A DNA stretch of 64,000 nucleotides from Desertimonas sp963786985. Its GTDB lineage: Bacteria; Actinomycetota; Acidimicrobiia; Acidimicrobiales; Ilumatobacteraceae. Shown here piece after piece: positions 1-9,601 of this stretch. The notes beneath the pieces were generated by a model that was not told the origin of the DNA, did not search any database, and saw only the letters and a list, made by a program, of their open reading frames with translations. The stretch is taken from the NCBI GenBank assembly GCA_963786985.1, contig CAWBBL010000023.1, positions 32,528 through 96,527 of the forward strand, given 5' to 3'. The position numbers and the translations under genes were made by a program. Each line of letters starts with the position of its first letter. Within the stretch, counting starts at the first letter, position 1.

Positions 1-359
1 AGGCGAACCGTTGTGCCAAGGCCGGTCTTTGGAGCGCGTCGCCGGTGGTCGCCCGCCATAGCGAGGCAACTACCGTCGTCCGCCGGCCAAGTGCACGTGG
101 CGCTGGCGGTGGTGCACCCAGGCAACGTCATATGCCGACGTCGGCTGGCTGGATGCACCAAGTCCATCGAGATCCCAGAGCCCCAACGAGGCCGGCTGAA
201 AGTTCTTCGAGCAGGGTCGTGGGGCCAACTTCGCGTACCGCCCATCCTCGCCAATGAGTTCGACAGCCATCCGGGGAAGTTCGGATTCGTGTCCCGCCGG
301 TCTCAGCCCGGAGGGAGCCGCGACCGCACCTGACCAACTCGGGTTTCGTTGGGGATGGC
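1..359. other. no recognisable gene at left edge
   Basis: Open frames exist on both strands but their translations are Arg/Pro-rich and low in complexity, typical of shadow frames in GC-rich DNA. None resembles a known family. A gene end running in from outside the window cannot be excluded. Confidence 0.4.
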
Positions 360-1196
360 TCAGGCGGTTGAGATTGCTGCGGTGGTCCGTGTCGGGTTCG
401 GGTCGACGCGGTCGAGGTCGATCGTGGAGATGACGATCGAGTCGAGGGTTGCTACCCCAACGAGGACGGCGAATGCGACGTCGGCGGCGTCTCGTCCGAC
501 GGCGATGCGGACGAGACCGTCGATGGGTGCCATGCGGGTGGCGTCGAACAGGTACCAGGCACCGCCGAGGTAGGCCTCGAAGAAGCCGTGGAAGTCGGGG
601 GGATCGAGGTCGACGGCGTACCCGGACACGTATCGGGCGGGGATGCCCAGAGCCCGGCACAGGCTGATGCTGAGGTGGGCGTAGTCACGACAGACGCCGG
701 CGCCGCCGACAAGGACGTCGACCGCGCTGGTCGAGACGTCGGTGCTGCCCGGCAGGTATTCGAGGTGCTCGTACACCCAGTTGCAGATGCCGGTCACGCG
801 TTCGAACCCGGGTGCAACGTCTCTGAACTCCTTGTTTGCCAGGCGGGCGAACAGGTCGGACTGGCAGTAGCGGCTGGGATGCAGGTACTCCAAGACGTCA
901 GTGGGCAGCTCGGCGAACGGCGTCTCGATTGTCGGGGCAACAGGAGGGACGAACGCGGCAAGCTCGATCGTTGCGTCATACAGCAGCCATAACGGCCCGC
1001 GTTCGGCAACGATCCGGATGAGGTCATGACCGGAAGGTTCCAGTCGCGTTCGGGTTGTCGCCAGCTCAGGGGTGATGATCAACTGCTCCTCGATGACCTG
1101 CTGGTGAGGGTTGCGGGCGGCGAGCACGGCGAAGGCGAAGCTGCTGCGGGCCGTGACCGTGTAGTGGATCTCGCAGTGGGTGCTGATCCTGCTCAT
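360..1196 (-). CDS. transglutaminase-like family protein of an Anbu locus
   Basis: The 278-residue protein has the bacterial transglutaminase N-terminal region followed by a transglutaminase-like core. The triad is visible: Cys169 in GAGVCRDYAHL, His203 in DFHGFFEAYL and Asp218 in YLFDAT. Such proteins are thiol enzymes predicted to cut or cross-link peptide or amide bonds. The start was placed at the ATG that overlaps the stop of the upstream Anbu gene as ATGA, which implies translational coupling; an upstream in-frame start lies inside that gene. Transglutaminases are known partners of Anbu together with alpha-E and ATP-grasp proteins, but those two are absent from this locus. The substrate is unknown. 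Confidence 0.85.
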   Translation of the reverse strand: MSRISTHCEIHYTVTARSSFAFAVLAARNPHQQVIEEQLIITPELATTRTRLEPSGHDLIRIVAERGPLWLLYDATIELAAFVPPVAPTIETPFAELPTDVLEYLHPSRYCQSDLFARLANKEFRDVAPGFERVTGICNWVYEHLEYLPGSTDVSTSAVDVLVGGAGVCRDYAHLSISLCRALGIPARYVSGYAVDLDPPDFHGFFEAYLGGAWYLFDATRMAPIDGLVRIAVGRDAADVAFAVLVGVATLDSIVISTIDLDRVDPNPTRTTAAISTA

Positions 1197-1927
1197 GGTT
1201 CCCCCTCGAACTCGGGCCAGATCGGCGCTGCCCACGTCATCGGGAACTCGTCGAGTGCGATCTGTAAGTGCTGCTGCCAGAAATGGTGAGCGGTGCTCAA
1301 GTCGACTGCGGAGAACCGATGTTGACGCAAGCCGCCTCCGGCCGCCTCGAGCAGGACGAGGTCGATCGGGAACTCGACGTCGACGACGCTCGCTCTCGTC
1401 GAGTCAAAGGCGAGATAGGCCAGCGCGACGGCTTGGGGCATCGGCGTGTCGAAGTGCAACAGTCGGTCGAGGATCGGCTTGCCGTACGAGGTGCGCCCGA
1501 TGATGAAGTACGGCGAATCGGGAGTGGCGTCGATCCAGTTCCCCTCCGGATACACCATGAACAAGCCGGGCTCGTCATCGCCGGGTAGTTGGCCACCGAT
1601 GATCGCGTGGGAATCAAACTGCATCCCGCTGCTGCGCAGCGAGGGCCCGTCTTCGTCACGTACGCGTTTGATTTCGTCTCCGAAGTCGGTGACAACATGG
1701 TAGAGCCGCGTGTGAGGGCTGGGTAGCGCAGCGAGCTCGTCCTCGAGCCGCAGCACGGCCTTGTCGCGAATGGACCGCAACCCCGACGTCATCAGAAAGA
1801 TCTCCGAGCCGGCATGCTCGAGCAACGACAGCTTGGCCTTGTTCGAGAACTCCTGGCCACGCACGATCTGAGTGTCAGCCAATGCGACGAGGCCTTCGCG
1901 GACCCGGATCCCGACGCAGAACGTCAT
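1193..1927 (-). CDS. Anbu-type proteasome-related peptidase
   Basis: The 244-residue protein begins MTFCVGIRVREGLVALADT, the hallmark start of Anbu, the ancestral relative of proteasome beta subunits and HslV. Removal of Met would expose Thr2 as the N-terminal nucleophile. Asp18 and Lys30 or Lys32 are candidates for the remaining active-site residues of the Ntn-hydrolase fold. Anbu assembles into open helical rings in the cytoplasm, and its natural substrate is not established. Length matches the family. It is the first gene of a two-gene operon with the transglutaminase-like gene. Assignment from the N-terminal motif and the partner gene is strong; proteolytic activity is inferred. Confidence 0.85.
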   Translation of the reverse strand: MTFCVGIRVREGLVALADTQIVRGQEFSNKAKLSLLEHAGSEIFLMTSGLRSIRDKAVLRLEDELAALPSPHTRLYHVVTDFGDEIKRVRDEDGPSLRSSGMQFDSHAIIGGQLPGDDEPGLFMVYPEGNWIDATPDSPYFIIGRTSYGKPILDRLLHFDTPMPQAVALAYLAFDSTRASVVDVEFPIDLVLLEAAGGGLRQHRFSAVDLSTAHHFWQQHLQIALDEFPMTWAAPIWPEFEGEP

Positions 1928-2378
1928 AGATCGACCCTAGGTCACATCGTCGCCACTCGCGCCCGGCGTGGGACGTGCTGCCGAGAATCGGGCGACGCCA
2001 CCGGAGGCCAGCAATTGCGAGGCCAGGAAGCCTTCGGGGAGCATGCAACCTGCGATCGGCGGGCTCGGATCAGTGATCCCGTTCGGTGTCATCGTCGGTC
2101 ACGAGTTGAGCGTCGACGAACGCTTCGAGTCCCTCGACGGCGTTCCGAACGCTTCGACCAGTGCAGCTCCTCGACGTTCCTTTCGATCCACGCTCACGGT
2201 TGGTCGTGGTCCGTCGCGATCGGCGCGGCGGGTGCACACTCAGTGCCCGTGTCGGCCTCTGGGAGGTGAACTCGTAAGCGGCGTCGTAGACGCCGGAGCG
2301 AAGTCGTGCCTGCGGCGATCATGCCGCCCGTCGCGACGAGCAATGCGTCGGCGTCAGACACGCATCCAGGACACATGA
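1928..2378. other. intergenic stretch without recognisable gene
   Basis: This stretch lies upstream of the Anbu gene and beyond the 3' end of the membrane protein gene. Only short, low-complexity frames are present on either strand. It should hold the Anbu promoter, but no clear promoter elements could be assigned by eye. Confidence 0.4.
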
Positions 2379-3344
2379 TCAACCGACCCCGGAAAGGGCG
2401 ATGCTGCGGATCTCCGGAGCGCATGCTGACTCTCCTGTCCCGAGGTTGTGCACCTTGTCGCCCGAGCTGTCGTGGTTCAGGGCCGTTGTCGTGTGCTGCG
2501 TCGCCGGGGCACTGTCCCGCTGGCCCGGGACGCCGGTCTCAACTTGTCCAGTACCGGCGTGACAAGCCGTGACTGCCCACAGAGCGAAGAGAAGCCCGCC
2601 CAGCACGAGCGCCGAGGCGTTGACGACGGTGACACCCAGTGGTCGTCCCGGTGGTGTGATGGCGAGCAATGCGGTGACCATCGCGGCCGCCGGAAAGACG
2701 GCGGCCAACGTCGCGGCGAGCAGCACGAGCCAAGTGGCAAAGGGCTGAACTTCCTCGGCCCCGGTGAGCAACGCGCCGAACGCTCCGCCGAGCAGGATCG
2801 CCGGGATCGCGGCCCAATCGACGATCGCACCGGCCACGGCTGAGCTCGACAGCGGAGGGCGATCACGGGCCGCCTTCGCTCCGAAAGCCAGAGCGCCAAA
2901 AGCCGAGCCGATTGCCCAGACGCAGATACCCGCGCCGCCCACGTCGCCGCCAGAGCGCACGCCGGATCCGCCGGTGATCCCCGCCGCTCCGACCGACCAG
3001 AGGGCGGTCACCGCGACCGCCGGCGCGATCCACGTCGGCATCACTCGCGGCCGTCGCCGAATGGCGGCCAGTCCGCCGAGGACCAGCACCAGCCCGACCG
3101 CCATCGGCGCAGCGGGCCCGAACGCCGCGTTGTACCAGTCCCCGTCGTCAAACCCCAACATCAGCGGGTTGCCCTCGATCCCGAGTACCTCGCGGTCGGC
3201 GAACAAGCCGAAGCCCGACCAAGTGCGGCGCCCCGACGGCGAACCCCGAAGCCAGGTCAACGCTGGCGAGACGGCCACGGCGACGCCAGCGACCGCGGCA
3301 ACAGCGCTGAGTCCTACGTCAACCGATCGCGGACTCCGCGTCAT
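2379..3344 (-). CDS. multi-pass membrane protein of unknown function
   Basis: The 321-residue protein is rich in Ala, Gly and Val, with about seven hydrophobic segments, the first at residues 10-30 (VGLSAVAAVAGVAVAVSPAL). The C-terminal 60 residues are polar and probably extracytoplasmic or cytosolic. The ATG at 3344 was chosen because GGAGG lies six bases upstream. I recognise no family. It stands alone, with long gaps on both sides. Confidence 0.6.
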   Translation of the reverse strand: MTRSPRSVDVGLSAVAAVAGVAVAVSPALTWLRGSPSGRRTWSGFGLFADREVLGIEGNPLMLGFDDGDWYNAAFGPAAPMAVGLVLVLGGLAAIRRRPRVMPTWIAPAVAVTALWSVGAAGITGGSGVRSGGDVGGAGICVWAIGSAFGALAFGAKAARDRPPLSSSAVAGAIVDWAAIPAILLGGAFGALLTGAEEVQPFATWLVLLAATLAAVFPAAAMVTALLAITPPGRPLGVTVVNASALVLGGLLFALWAVTACHAGTGQVETGVPGQRDSAPATQHTTTALNHDSSGDKVHNLGTGESACAPEIRSIALSGVG

Positions 3345-4564
3345 CGGAACCTCCGTCCTCACGATCGGCAGCCGAACCGAACCCTCGCGTCACCCGAGAC
3401 TCCTCGTACCGGTGCCGCTGCTGTCCTTGCGATCACGTGACGATCATCTGACAGTTGCCCACTTGAAGACGACCATGCAGACCAGCCGAATCGGTCGCGG
3501 AGTTCAGCACGTCCGGTAGGGAAAACCCGACTCCTCAGTGCTGGTTGACCCAGTCGAACCTCTGGTCACCCCCTGACACGACGACGATCGAGCCCGATCC
3601 ACCGCCAGACCACCGCTGCCAACACGGAGATCGTGCTCACCGACGTTCCTCGGCCGGCCGAGGATGGCTCGGAAGTCCGCTGGGCAACCTCAATGATGTG
3701 AACGCCCTTAGCGTCGCAGTTCCTTATTGCGACGGGGTCGGGACGAAGCGGCAGTGAGTCCACCACCTTCGGCAAGCGGGACTGGAGGAACAGTTCAATA
3801 CGACCCTGATGTCGGATCTCCGTGACCTGCCATCGGTGCTCGTCACCACGAAGTGACAACGGCATGTAGACGCTCGCCGGGCCGTGTTGCATCCCGTCCC
3901 CGAAGTGCCGGTGGGCGAGCACAGATTCGCGAGTTCTCAGCAAGGGGGTATCCCGGGTTGACCTCGATGGACCGCGGTTCGCCGCGGGTGACCGTGCGCA
4001 GCAGTTTCGGCCAATCCGCAGTGACCGCGGGTGGCCGCTATCGACCACCTTCGACACGGTTTGCTTCTCACGCTGCTTCTCACGGCGCTCGACGAGTCAG
4101 ACGTGCTCCGGCATAGGGCGTGGCGCCGTTCTATGGTCCGCCGTCTTGCCGAGGGCGGGTGGGAGGAGCCACGCCTCAGCCGACCGCCGGGGTGCTACGG
4201 AGCCGCGCCCGAGCCATCGTTCTGGGCGGGTTCGAGAACGGGCTGCTCGATGATGCGTTCGCGATCGCGAGCGCGTGTTACTGGCACTTCGAGGACCAGT
4301 AACGCTCGGTCGGCCGCGCTTGCCAGGAGGCGCGGTTGAGAGACTGACCGCAGCCTCTTGGACCCAGGAGCGCCGGGACGCGAATGAAGTCGCTCAGCGG
4401 TGATAACGGACCTCGTTTGATGAAGCATGTTTCGCGACAGCATTGAAATCAATGGATGCTTGGTCCGTCCCCATCGGACGGTGTCGCTCCTGTCGGTCGA
4501 TCGGTCATCGTGCCCAATGGCATCGAGCTCCTAACCCCCCGCTGACACTGCGACATCCGCGCGG
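3345..4564. other. 1.2-kb region without supported gene
   Basis: Base composition is less biased than in the neighbouring genes, and all frames give short translations with no family resemblance. The longest candidate, a 163-codon minus-strand frame ending at 3566, lacks a Shine-Dalgarno sequence, domains and a convincing protein-like composition. The region may be degraded coding DNA or a regulatory or structural interval. Confidence 0.4.
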
Positions 4565-5584
4565 CTATGGAGCGATCACGATCTTGTGTCGGGTCGGGTC
4601 GGTGCGCTGCGCTTCGAGCGCGTCGCCGTAGTCCTCGAGGGTGAACCGGTGGGTGATGATCCCGTCGGTCAGCACCGTGCCGGAGCGCAGCGCCGCGAGA
4701 GCCTGCGGGAACGAGTCGATCTCGGCGAACGATCCCTTGATCGTGAGTTCACGCCGGAAGATCTCGTACGGCGACACGCTGATTCGATCGTCCTCGTCGG
4801 TCACCCCGTAGATCAGCACGGTGCCGCCGCTGCGGGTGAGCGGGACGCAAATTTCAGCGATCGTCGCGGCACCGGTCGCTTCGACGACGATGTCGAAGCC
4901 CTCGCCTCCCGAGCCGAGCCACAATTGTGCGACGTCGTCATCCAGGTTCGCCCGGTTCATGCAGTGAACACGATCGATGCCGAGCCGCAGTGCGGCATCG
5001 AGCTTGAATTGGGTCGAGGCCGCGACCGTCACGTGCGTGCCGCCGTGGGCGATGAGCTGAGCCATGGTCAGGCCGGTCGGCCCGGCGCCGAAGACCAGCG
5101 CAGTGGTGCCGGGCGCTGGACGCAACACGTCCATGCCGTGCATCACGCATGACGTCGGTTCGGTGAAGACGGCGACGTCCGGGTCCATGCCCTCGACCGA
5201 GAAGATCTGCGATGCCGGTGCGACCAGGTAGTCGGCGAAGCCTCCCGGCTTGTTGGAACCGATGCCTGTGAGATTTGGGCACAACAGCGGTCGCCCGGCA
5301 CGGCATTGGCTGCACGCGCCACACGAGGAGTTGGGATTCACCGTCACGAGCTCACCAGACAGGAGCCCCGTCACACCAGGACCCAACTCATCGACGTGGC
5401 CCACGACTTCGTGGCCGGGGACGAACGGAAACGTGGCCAGGAAGCGCCCGTTGTGGAGGTGCAGGTCGGTTCCACAGAGACCTACCTGTAGAACCTTGAC
5501 TCGCACGTCTCCGGGGCCCGGCACCGGCGTCGGAATGTCGCGCAACGCAAACGTGCGAGGCGCGTTGTAGACGATGGCTCTCAT
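4565..5584 (-). CDS. zinc-dependent alcohol/polyol dehydrogenase (MDR family)
   Basis: The 339-residue protein is a medium-chain dehydrogenase that oxidises an alcohol or polyol with NAD(P). Catalytic zinc ligands are Cys37 (GLCGTD), the His58-Glu59 pair (PGHE) and Glu142. Four structural-zinc cysteines lie at 88, 91, 94 and 102 (SCGACSQCRAGRPLLC). The nucleotide site is GAGPTG near residue 167. Similarity is closest to sorbitol/threonine dehydrogenase-like members; the true substrate is unknown. The start was set at the ATG preceded by AAGAGGAA; a longer in-frame extension has no family match. It has no operon partner. Confidence 0.85.
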   Translation of the reverse strand: MRAIVYNAPRTFALRDIPTPVPGPGDVRVKVLQVGLCGTDLHLHNGRFLATFPFVPGHEVVGHVDELGPGVTGLLSGELVTVNPNSSCGACSQCRAGRPLLCPNLTGIGSNKPGGFADYLVAPASQIFSVEGMDPDVAVFTEPTSCVMHGMDVLRPAPGTTALVFGAGPTGLTMAQLIAHGGTHVTVAASTQFKLDAALRLGIDRVHCMNRANLDDDVAQLWLGSGGEGFDIVVEATGAATIAEICVPLTRSGGTVLIYGVTDEDDRISVSPYEIFRRELTIKGSFAEIDSFPQALAALRSGTVLTDGIITHRFTLEDYGDALEAQRTDPTRHKIVIAP

Positions 5585-6224
5585 GTTTGCGTTCCTCTTG
5601 GTTGTGTCGCGCTCGATCGAGAGGGTTCCTGCGCTCCCCAGGCCCTGCAGCCACCTGACGGCAGTGCACGGATCCGGATGGCCGAAGACAAGCGAGGCCG
5701 GGCGATTCACACCTTGATCCAGAGCCGTGCCCAGAGGAGGTACGGTCGACCGACTCGGCGTTGCTCGGTTGCTTCCGACAATGGCTCATGCAACTCATCC
5801 CGAGCGAGGCGGCCGCGCCTTGCGCGCGCGGATCCTGACGAGTGTGTGGTTCATGTCCGCGCCCGGCTCGGACTGAACGGTAATCATGTCCGCGCCGCCT
5901 TCGATGAAACGCGTCGCCCATTCGTCGCCCATGAGCTGTCCGGGGCCCCGTCGGGTCCAAGGACCGGTGGGGCAGGGCCCACACCGACACCGCCAACTCA
6001 TCCCTTCCAGGAAGCGTCGCGATAATCGGCAGCGGGATCGGCGTGGTGGCCCCTCGTCGGTGCTCCCCGACCGGACTTGCGCCGATCCGGCCCCGCCGGC
6101 GCGCACCGAAATCTCGGCCGAGACGTTCGGTGGCGCCGGTCTTCGCGGCGGGTAGCAATCAATTGCCATCGCAGCGTCGCACGTCGATATCCACCGTTGT
6201 GGACCAACCTGCGACGCTGGAGAC
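5585..6224. other. intergenic stretch between divergent genes
   Basis: It lies between the minus-strand dehydrogenase and the plus-strand small protein and must contain both promoters. Long Arg/Pro-rich frames here are judged to be GC-driven shadows. No repeat or RNA gene was recognised. Confidence 0.4.
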
Positions 6225-6464
6225 GTGACCGCTTATCGCGTGAGATTCCAGGGACCGGCCGCCCTCACCGTTCGCATCGCTACGGCGCTCGCCGACGCCG
6301 ACGGCGTCGAGTTGATCTCGTCCGATCAGCCCGTCGTCGTTGACGACAGCACGGTGGCGTTGAACGTCTCGGTCGAGGGCGCGTTCGACGCCGTAGCCGA
6401 TGCTGTCGCCGGCATCCGAGGTGGACTGCCGTCGGGAGCCTCGATCGAGATCGCTGGCGGCTAA
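6225..6464 (+). CDS. small hypothetical protein, 79 residues
   Basis: The acidic protein begins TAYRVRFQGPAALTVRIATA and has alternating hydrophobic patterns that suggest a compact alpha/beta fold. No signal peptide or membrane segment is visible. It starts with GTG, with GGAG four bases upstream. Codon usage matches the genome style, which supports a real gene. I do not recognise the family. Confidence 0.55.
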   Translation: MTAYRVRFQGPAALTVRIATALADADGVELISSDQPVVVDDSTVALNVSVEGAFDAVADAVAGIRGGLPSGASIEIAGG

Positions 6465-6795
6465 CCAGAGGACTCGGCCGAGGTGGCAACCGACGCGGAG
6501 AAATGTCCAGCCGTAGCGCGCGCCACCACATAGCTGAGTCGGGACTGGTCTTGTCGGGCTGTCAACATCGACGCGTTGATCCGCGAATCGCCTCTGCTGC
6601 GCAGCCGACTCAGACGCCTTCAACAGCGACAAACGACCCCACAGCGGCTCCGTCGAGCGCGACGCGCGCCTCGACATATGCGGGTGAGTGTCGGCGCCTG
6701 GACTAACGCTGTGGCCCGCCGGCGCGCGCCAACGAACTGCCGGCGAGCGACGCACGCGACGAGCTACGCGCTGGTCGATGTCACCGCGCTCGATC
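6465..6795. other. intergenic stretch, convergent gene ends
   Basis: This is the region between the 3' ends of the small plus-strand gene and the minus-strand surface-protein gene. No gene or clear strong hairpin was recognised. Confidence 0.35.
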
Positions 6796-8392
6796 TCATG
6801 GGCGGCGCCACCTCGCCGTGATCATGGCGAGCCCCCCGACGACGACGATCGCGAGCGCTAGCACGGTCTGTGTCGCCGCTCTCGATCCGGTCGCCGGAAG
6901 GACCGCTCCGTCGCCGAGAGGCGTTTCCTGGCACGGTGCGGCTGGTCGTCGACTGGCGAACCCCGCCGGCTCGCCCGGCGCCGTCGACGTCGTCGGCAAC
7001 ACGATGCCCAGCCCGGTGGTGGTGGTCGTGAACGAGGGTGGCTGCGTCGTCGTCGTGGTCGGCACCGGGACGGTCGTGGTGGTCGATGTGCTCGTCGTGG
7101 CCGGCGTGGTCGACGCCGTCGTCGCCGGCGTGGTCGACGCCGTCGTCGCCGGCCCCGGGGACTCCGGGGCACACGGTTCCGACCCGGCGACTGTGGTGGT
7201 CGTCGTCGTGGTCGGCTCGACCTCGTCGACGATCTCGACGACGACGCTGTCGGAATCCCAGACATCGACGCCCGTGCCCTGCGACAACGCGGTCCATTGG
7301 GCGGTGCTCGTCACCGCCTCGGTAATGAGTGCGACCTCGGTGTGCACGAGCGTCTCGCCCGGCGCGATCTCGCGGTCGAGATGGTTGATCAGCGAGCCGA
7401 GTTGATCGTCGTCGAGGAAGTGGTAGTTGACGTCCTCGTCGCCGCTGTCGGTCATCGTGTAGCAGTACGTCACCTTGGTGCCGGCGGGGACGGCGAGTTC
7501 GCTCTCGGTGCCACACGTGCCGTGCCCGTCGTCGACCATCACCGTCATGTCGAGCGTGATCTCCGGCCCGAGCACCGTGACGAACACGCCGTCCCAGTCG
7601 TACACGACGGTGTCCGACTCGACACCGGTCGCTTCCCAGACGACGTCGTGGAGCGCCGACTTGTTCCACGCGCCCCGTTGCGGTGAGGACCACGCCGTCG
7701 CCCGGCTGCACGAGATGGTCGTGACCCGGGCCGGCGATCTGGCCGATGTGGCTGTCCCGGACGTCGTGGAGGTTGAGCGCCTCGTCCCCGGTGTTGGTCA
7801 TCGTGTAGCAGAACCGCAGCACGGTGCCCTTCTCGACGACCGCGGCCGTGTCGGTGCCGCAGGTGTCCGTCCCGTCGTCGACCATGACCGTCATGGCGAC
7901 CGACATCGCGGCCGACTCGGCGGCGACGTCGAGGTCAGGGTCGACCGGGAGCGCGGTGACGGTCACCGAGTCGCTGGTACTCGTCTCGGTGTCGTGCTGC
8001 ACGACCGTCGCCGTCCACGTGGCGGTGCTCGTGTGCGTCCCGGCGAGCGGTTCGACGTGCGACGACACGATGCTCTCGCCGGGTTCCAAGTCGATGGCGA
8101 CGTCACCGAGGATCGGTCCGAACACGTCGTTGTCGAGGTCGTGCATCGACAGGGTGTGGTCGCCGACGTTGCTCATCACGTAGCAGTACTCGATCGGTGT
8201 GCCGACCGGCGCGGTCAACGACGTGTCGGTGCCGGTGCATGAGCTGAGACCTTCGAACTCACCGACCGTCAGCTCCAACGCCATCGCCGCGGCGTGAGCC
8301 ACGCCCGATGACGAACTTCCGGTCACGGCGATCGCCGAGACCACCACCCAAGCCAGCAGGGGGACCCGACGGCCGTTCACGACCGCCGCCAT
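6796..8392 (-). pseudogene. LPXTG surface protein with three beta-domains, frameshifted
   Basis: Read across one frameshift this is a protein of about 530 residues: a signal peptide (VPLLAWVVVSAIAVTG), three tandem domains of about 115 residues, a Thr/Pro-rich wall spacer and a C-terminal LPATG sorting signal with hydrophobic tail and RWRR stop. Each domain has a conserved Cys pair (DTCGT and, about 20 residues later, FCYTMTNTGDEAL), probably a disulfide in a CARDB/DUF11-like beta-sandwich. Sortase would attach it to peptidoglycan. The frame breaks in domain 2 at a run of four C at 7673-7676 (plus strand); removing one base restores a seamless domain. The start overlaps the stop of the upstream LPXTG gene by 16 bases. 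It is either a recent pseudogene or a consensus error. Confidence 0.75.
7107..7154. repeat. tandem 24-bp repeat in wall-spacer coding region
   Basis: Two adjacent 24-base copies differ only at the last base and encode PATTASTT repeats in the Thr-rich spacer before LPATG. Such in-frame repeats can expand or contract and change the reach of a wall-anchored protein. Confidence 0.7.
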
Positions 8393-9573
8393 CGGACCGT
8401 GAACAGCACGAGCAGGCCGGATGCGACGAGCCCGAGCGCCAGCACCAACGGCGCAGATGCCGGCGATCCCGTCGCCGGCAGCGTCCCGTCGCCGGGCGGC
8501 GTCTCCGGGCAGGGCACCGCAGCCGGGGCCCGACGGGCGAACCCCGCCGGCTCGCCGAGCGTCGTGGTGGTCGTCAGCGCCACGAAGACCGGGCTCGTCG
8601 TCGTCGTGGTCGTCGGATCGCCGAACGGCAGCGTCGTCGTGGTCGTCGTCGTAGGGGGCAACGAGGTCGTGGTCGTCGTCGTCGTGGGAAGCTGCGTCGT
8701 CGGTGCGTCGGTCGGCGGGGGCAGCGTGGTCGCGACACACGGGGCCGTGGTGGTCGTCGGGCTCTCGACGACCTCGATCGCGACCCCGTCGGTGCCCTGG
8801 ACGATGGACTCCGAGACGTCCTCGATCCCGGCCCAGTGGCCGGTCCAGGTTCCCGATTCGTCGACGACCGCCACGTTCGTGACGACGCGGCTCTCGCCGG
8901 GCTCGAGCTCGGGAAGCGGGACACCGCCGGAGTCGGCGGCTCCCGGCACGAGCCCCACGTGCTCGTCGAACAGGAACGTGACCGCGACCGCCACCGCCCG
9001 CGTGTTCGTCATCGTGTAGCAGAAGCGGACCGGGGTTCCCGCCGGAACGACGAGATCGGTCTCGGTCCCGCAGGTGTCGGTGCCGTCGTCGACCATCGCG
9101 GTCATGTCGAGCTGCACCTCGAACGCTCCCTGCAGCTGGATGTACACAGACGCCGACGCCTGCTCGATGACCTCCACGCCCGAGTCGACACCGGTTGCGG
9201 CCCACTCGACCTGCTCGAAATGCGGCTCGGTCTCCAGCGCGGTCTGCGTGACCGACCACGACGACCCGGGCTCGACGACGGTCGCGTCGGCGGGGCCGAC
9301 GAGCTGGCCGATGCTGTCGCCCTGGACGTCGTGCAGCGAGAGCGCCTCCGATCCCGTGTTCGTGAGCGTGACGCAGTAGCGCACGGTCGCCGAGCCGGTG
9401 AGCGACACGGCGTGGGTGCTCGTCGAGCACGTGTCGGTCCCGTCGTCGATCATCACGGTCGTCGCGACGGTGAACGCGGTGACCGCACCCCCGGCGTGCA
9501 CGGATTGCGATGTCGCGATCGGCAGGGACGACACCAACGCCGTGCCGACCATCAGAGCTGTGATCCTGTTCAC
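8377..9573 (-). CDS. LPXTG-anchored surface protein with two beta-domains
   Basis: The 398-residue protein has a signal peptide (ITALMVGTALVSSLPIATS), two Cys-paired domains of about 115 residues (DGTDTCST...VRYCVTLTNTG and DGTDTCGT...RFCYTMTNT), a Thr-rich spacer, then LPATG, a hydrophobic stretch and RWRRS. It should be exported by Sec and linked to peptidoglycan by a sortase, which is not in this window. The GTG at 9573 was chosen because GGAGGAGG precedes it and the signal peptide follows directly. A segment EPAGFARR before LPATG is shared with the downstream paralogue. The pair is probably one operon with the TSP3 gene upstream. Function is unknown; adhesion or matrix roles are plausible. 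Confidence 0.8.
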   Translation of the reverse strand: MNRITALMVGTALVSSLPIATSQSVHAGGAVTAFTVATTVMIDDGTDTCSTSTHAVSLTGSATVRYCVTLTNTGSEALSLHDVQGDSIGQLVGPADATVVEPGSSWSVTQTALETEPHFEQVEWAATGVDSGVEVIEQASASVYIQLQGAFEVQLDMTAMVDDGTDTCGTETDLVVPAGTPVRFCYTMTNTRAVAVAVTFLFDEHVGLVPGAADSGGVPLPELEPGESRVVTNVAVVDESGTWTGHWAGIEDVSESIVQGTDGVAIEVVESPTTTTAPCVATTLPPPTDAPTTQLPTTTTTTTSLPPTTTTTTTLPFGDPTTTTTTSPVFVALTTTTTLGEPAGFARRAPAAVPCPETPPGDGTLPATGSPASAPLVLALGLVASGLLVLFTVRWRRS

Positions 9574-9601
9574 GATTCCTCCTCCGTGCGCTTCCGCGCT
9601 C

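Noticed and set aside
13..333. Plus-strand frame at the left edge as a partial gene
   Set aside because: Low-complexity translation with no family resemblance and no supporting start signal.
3566..4057. 163-codon minus-strand frame as a gene
   Set aside because: No ribosome site, no domain, and codon composition unlike the neighbouring genes.
6764..9430. An 888-codon minus-strand open frame across two surface genes
   Set aside because: Only part of it (downstream of 8392) carries real domain sequence; the rest is an Arg/His-rich shadow of the adjacent LPXTG gene in another frame.
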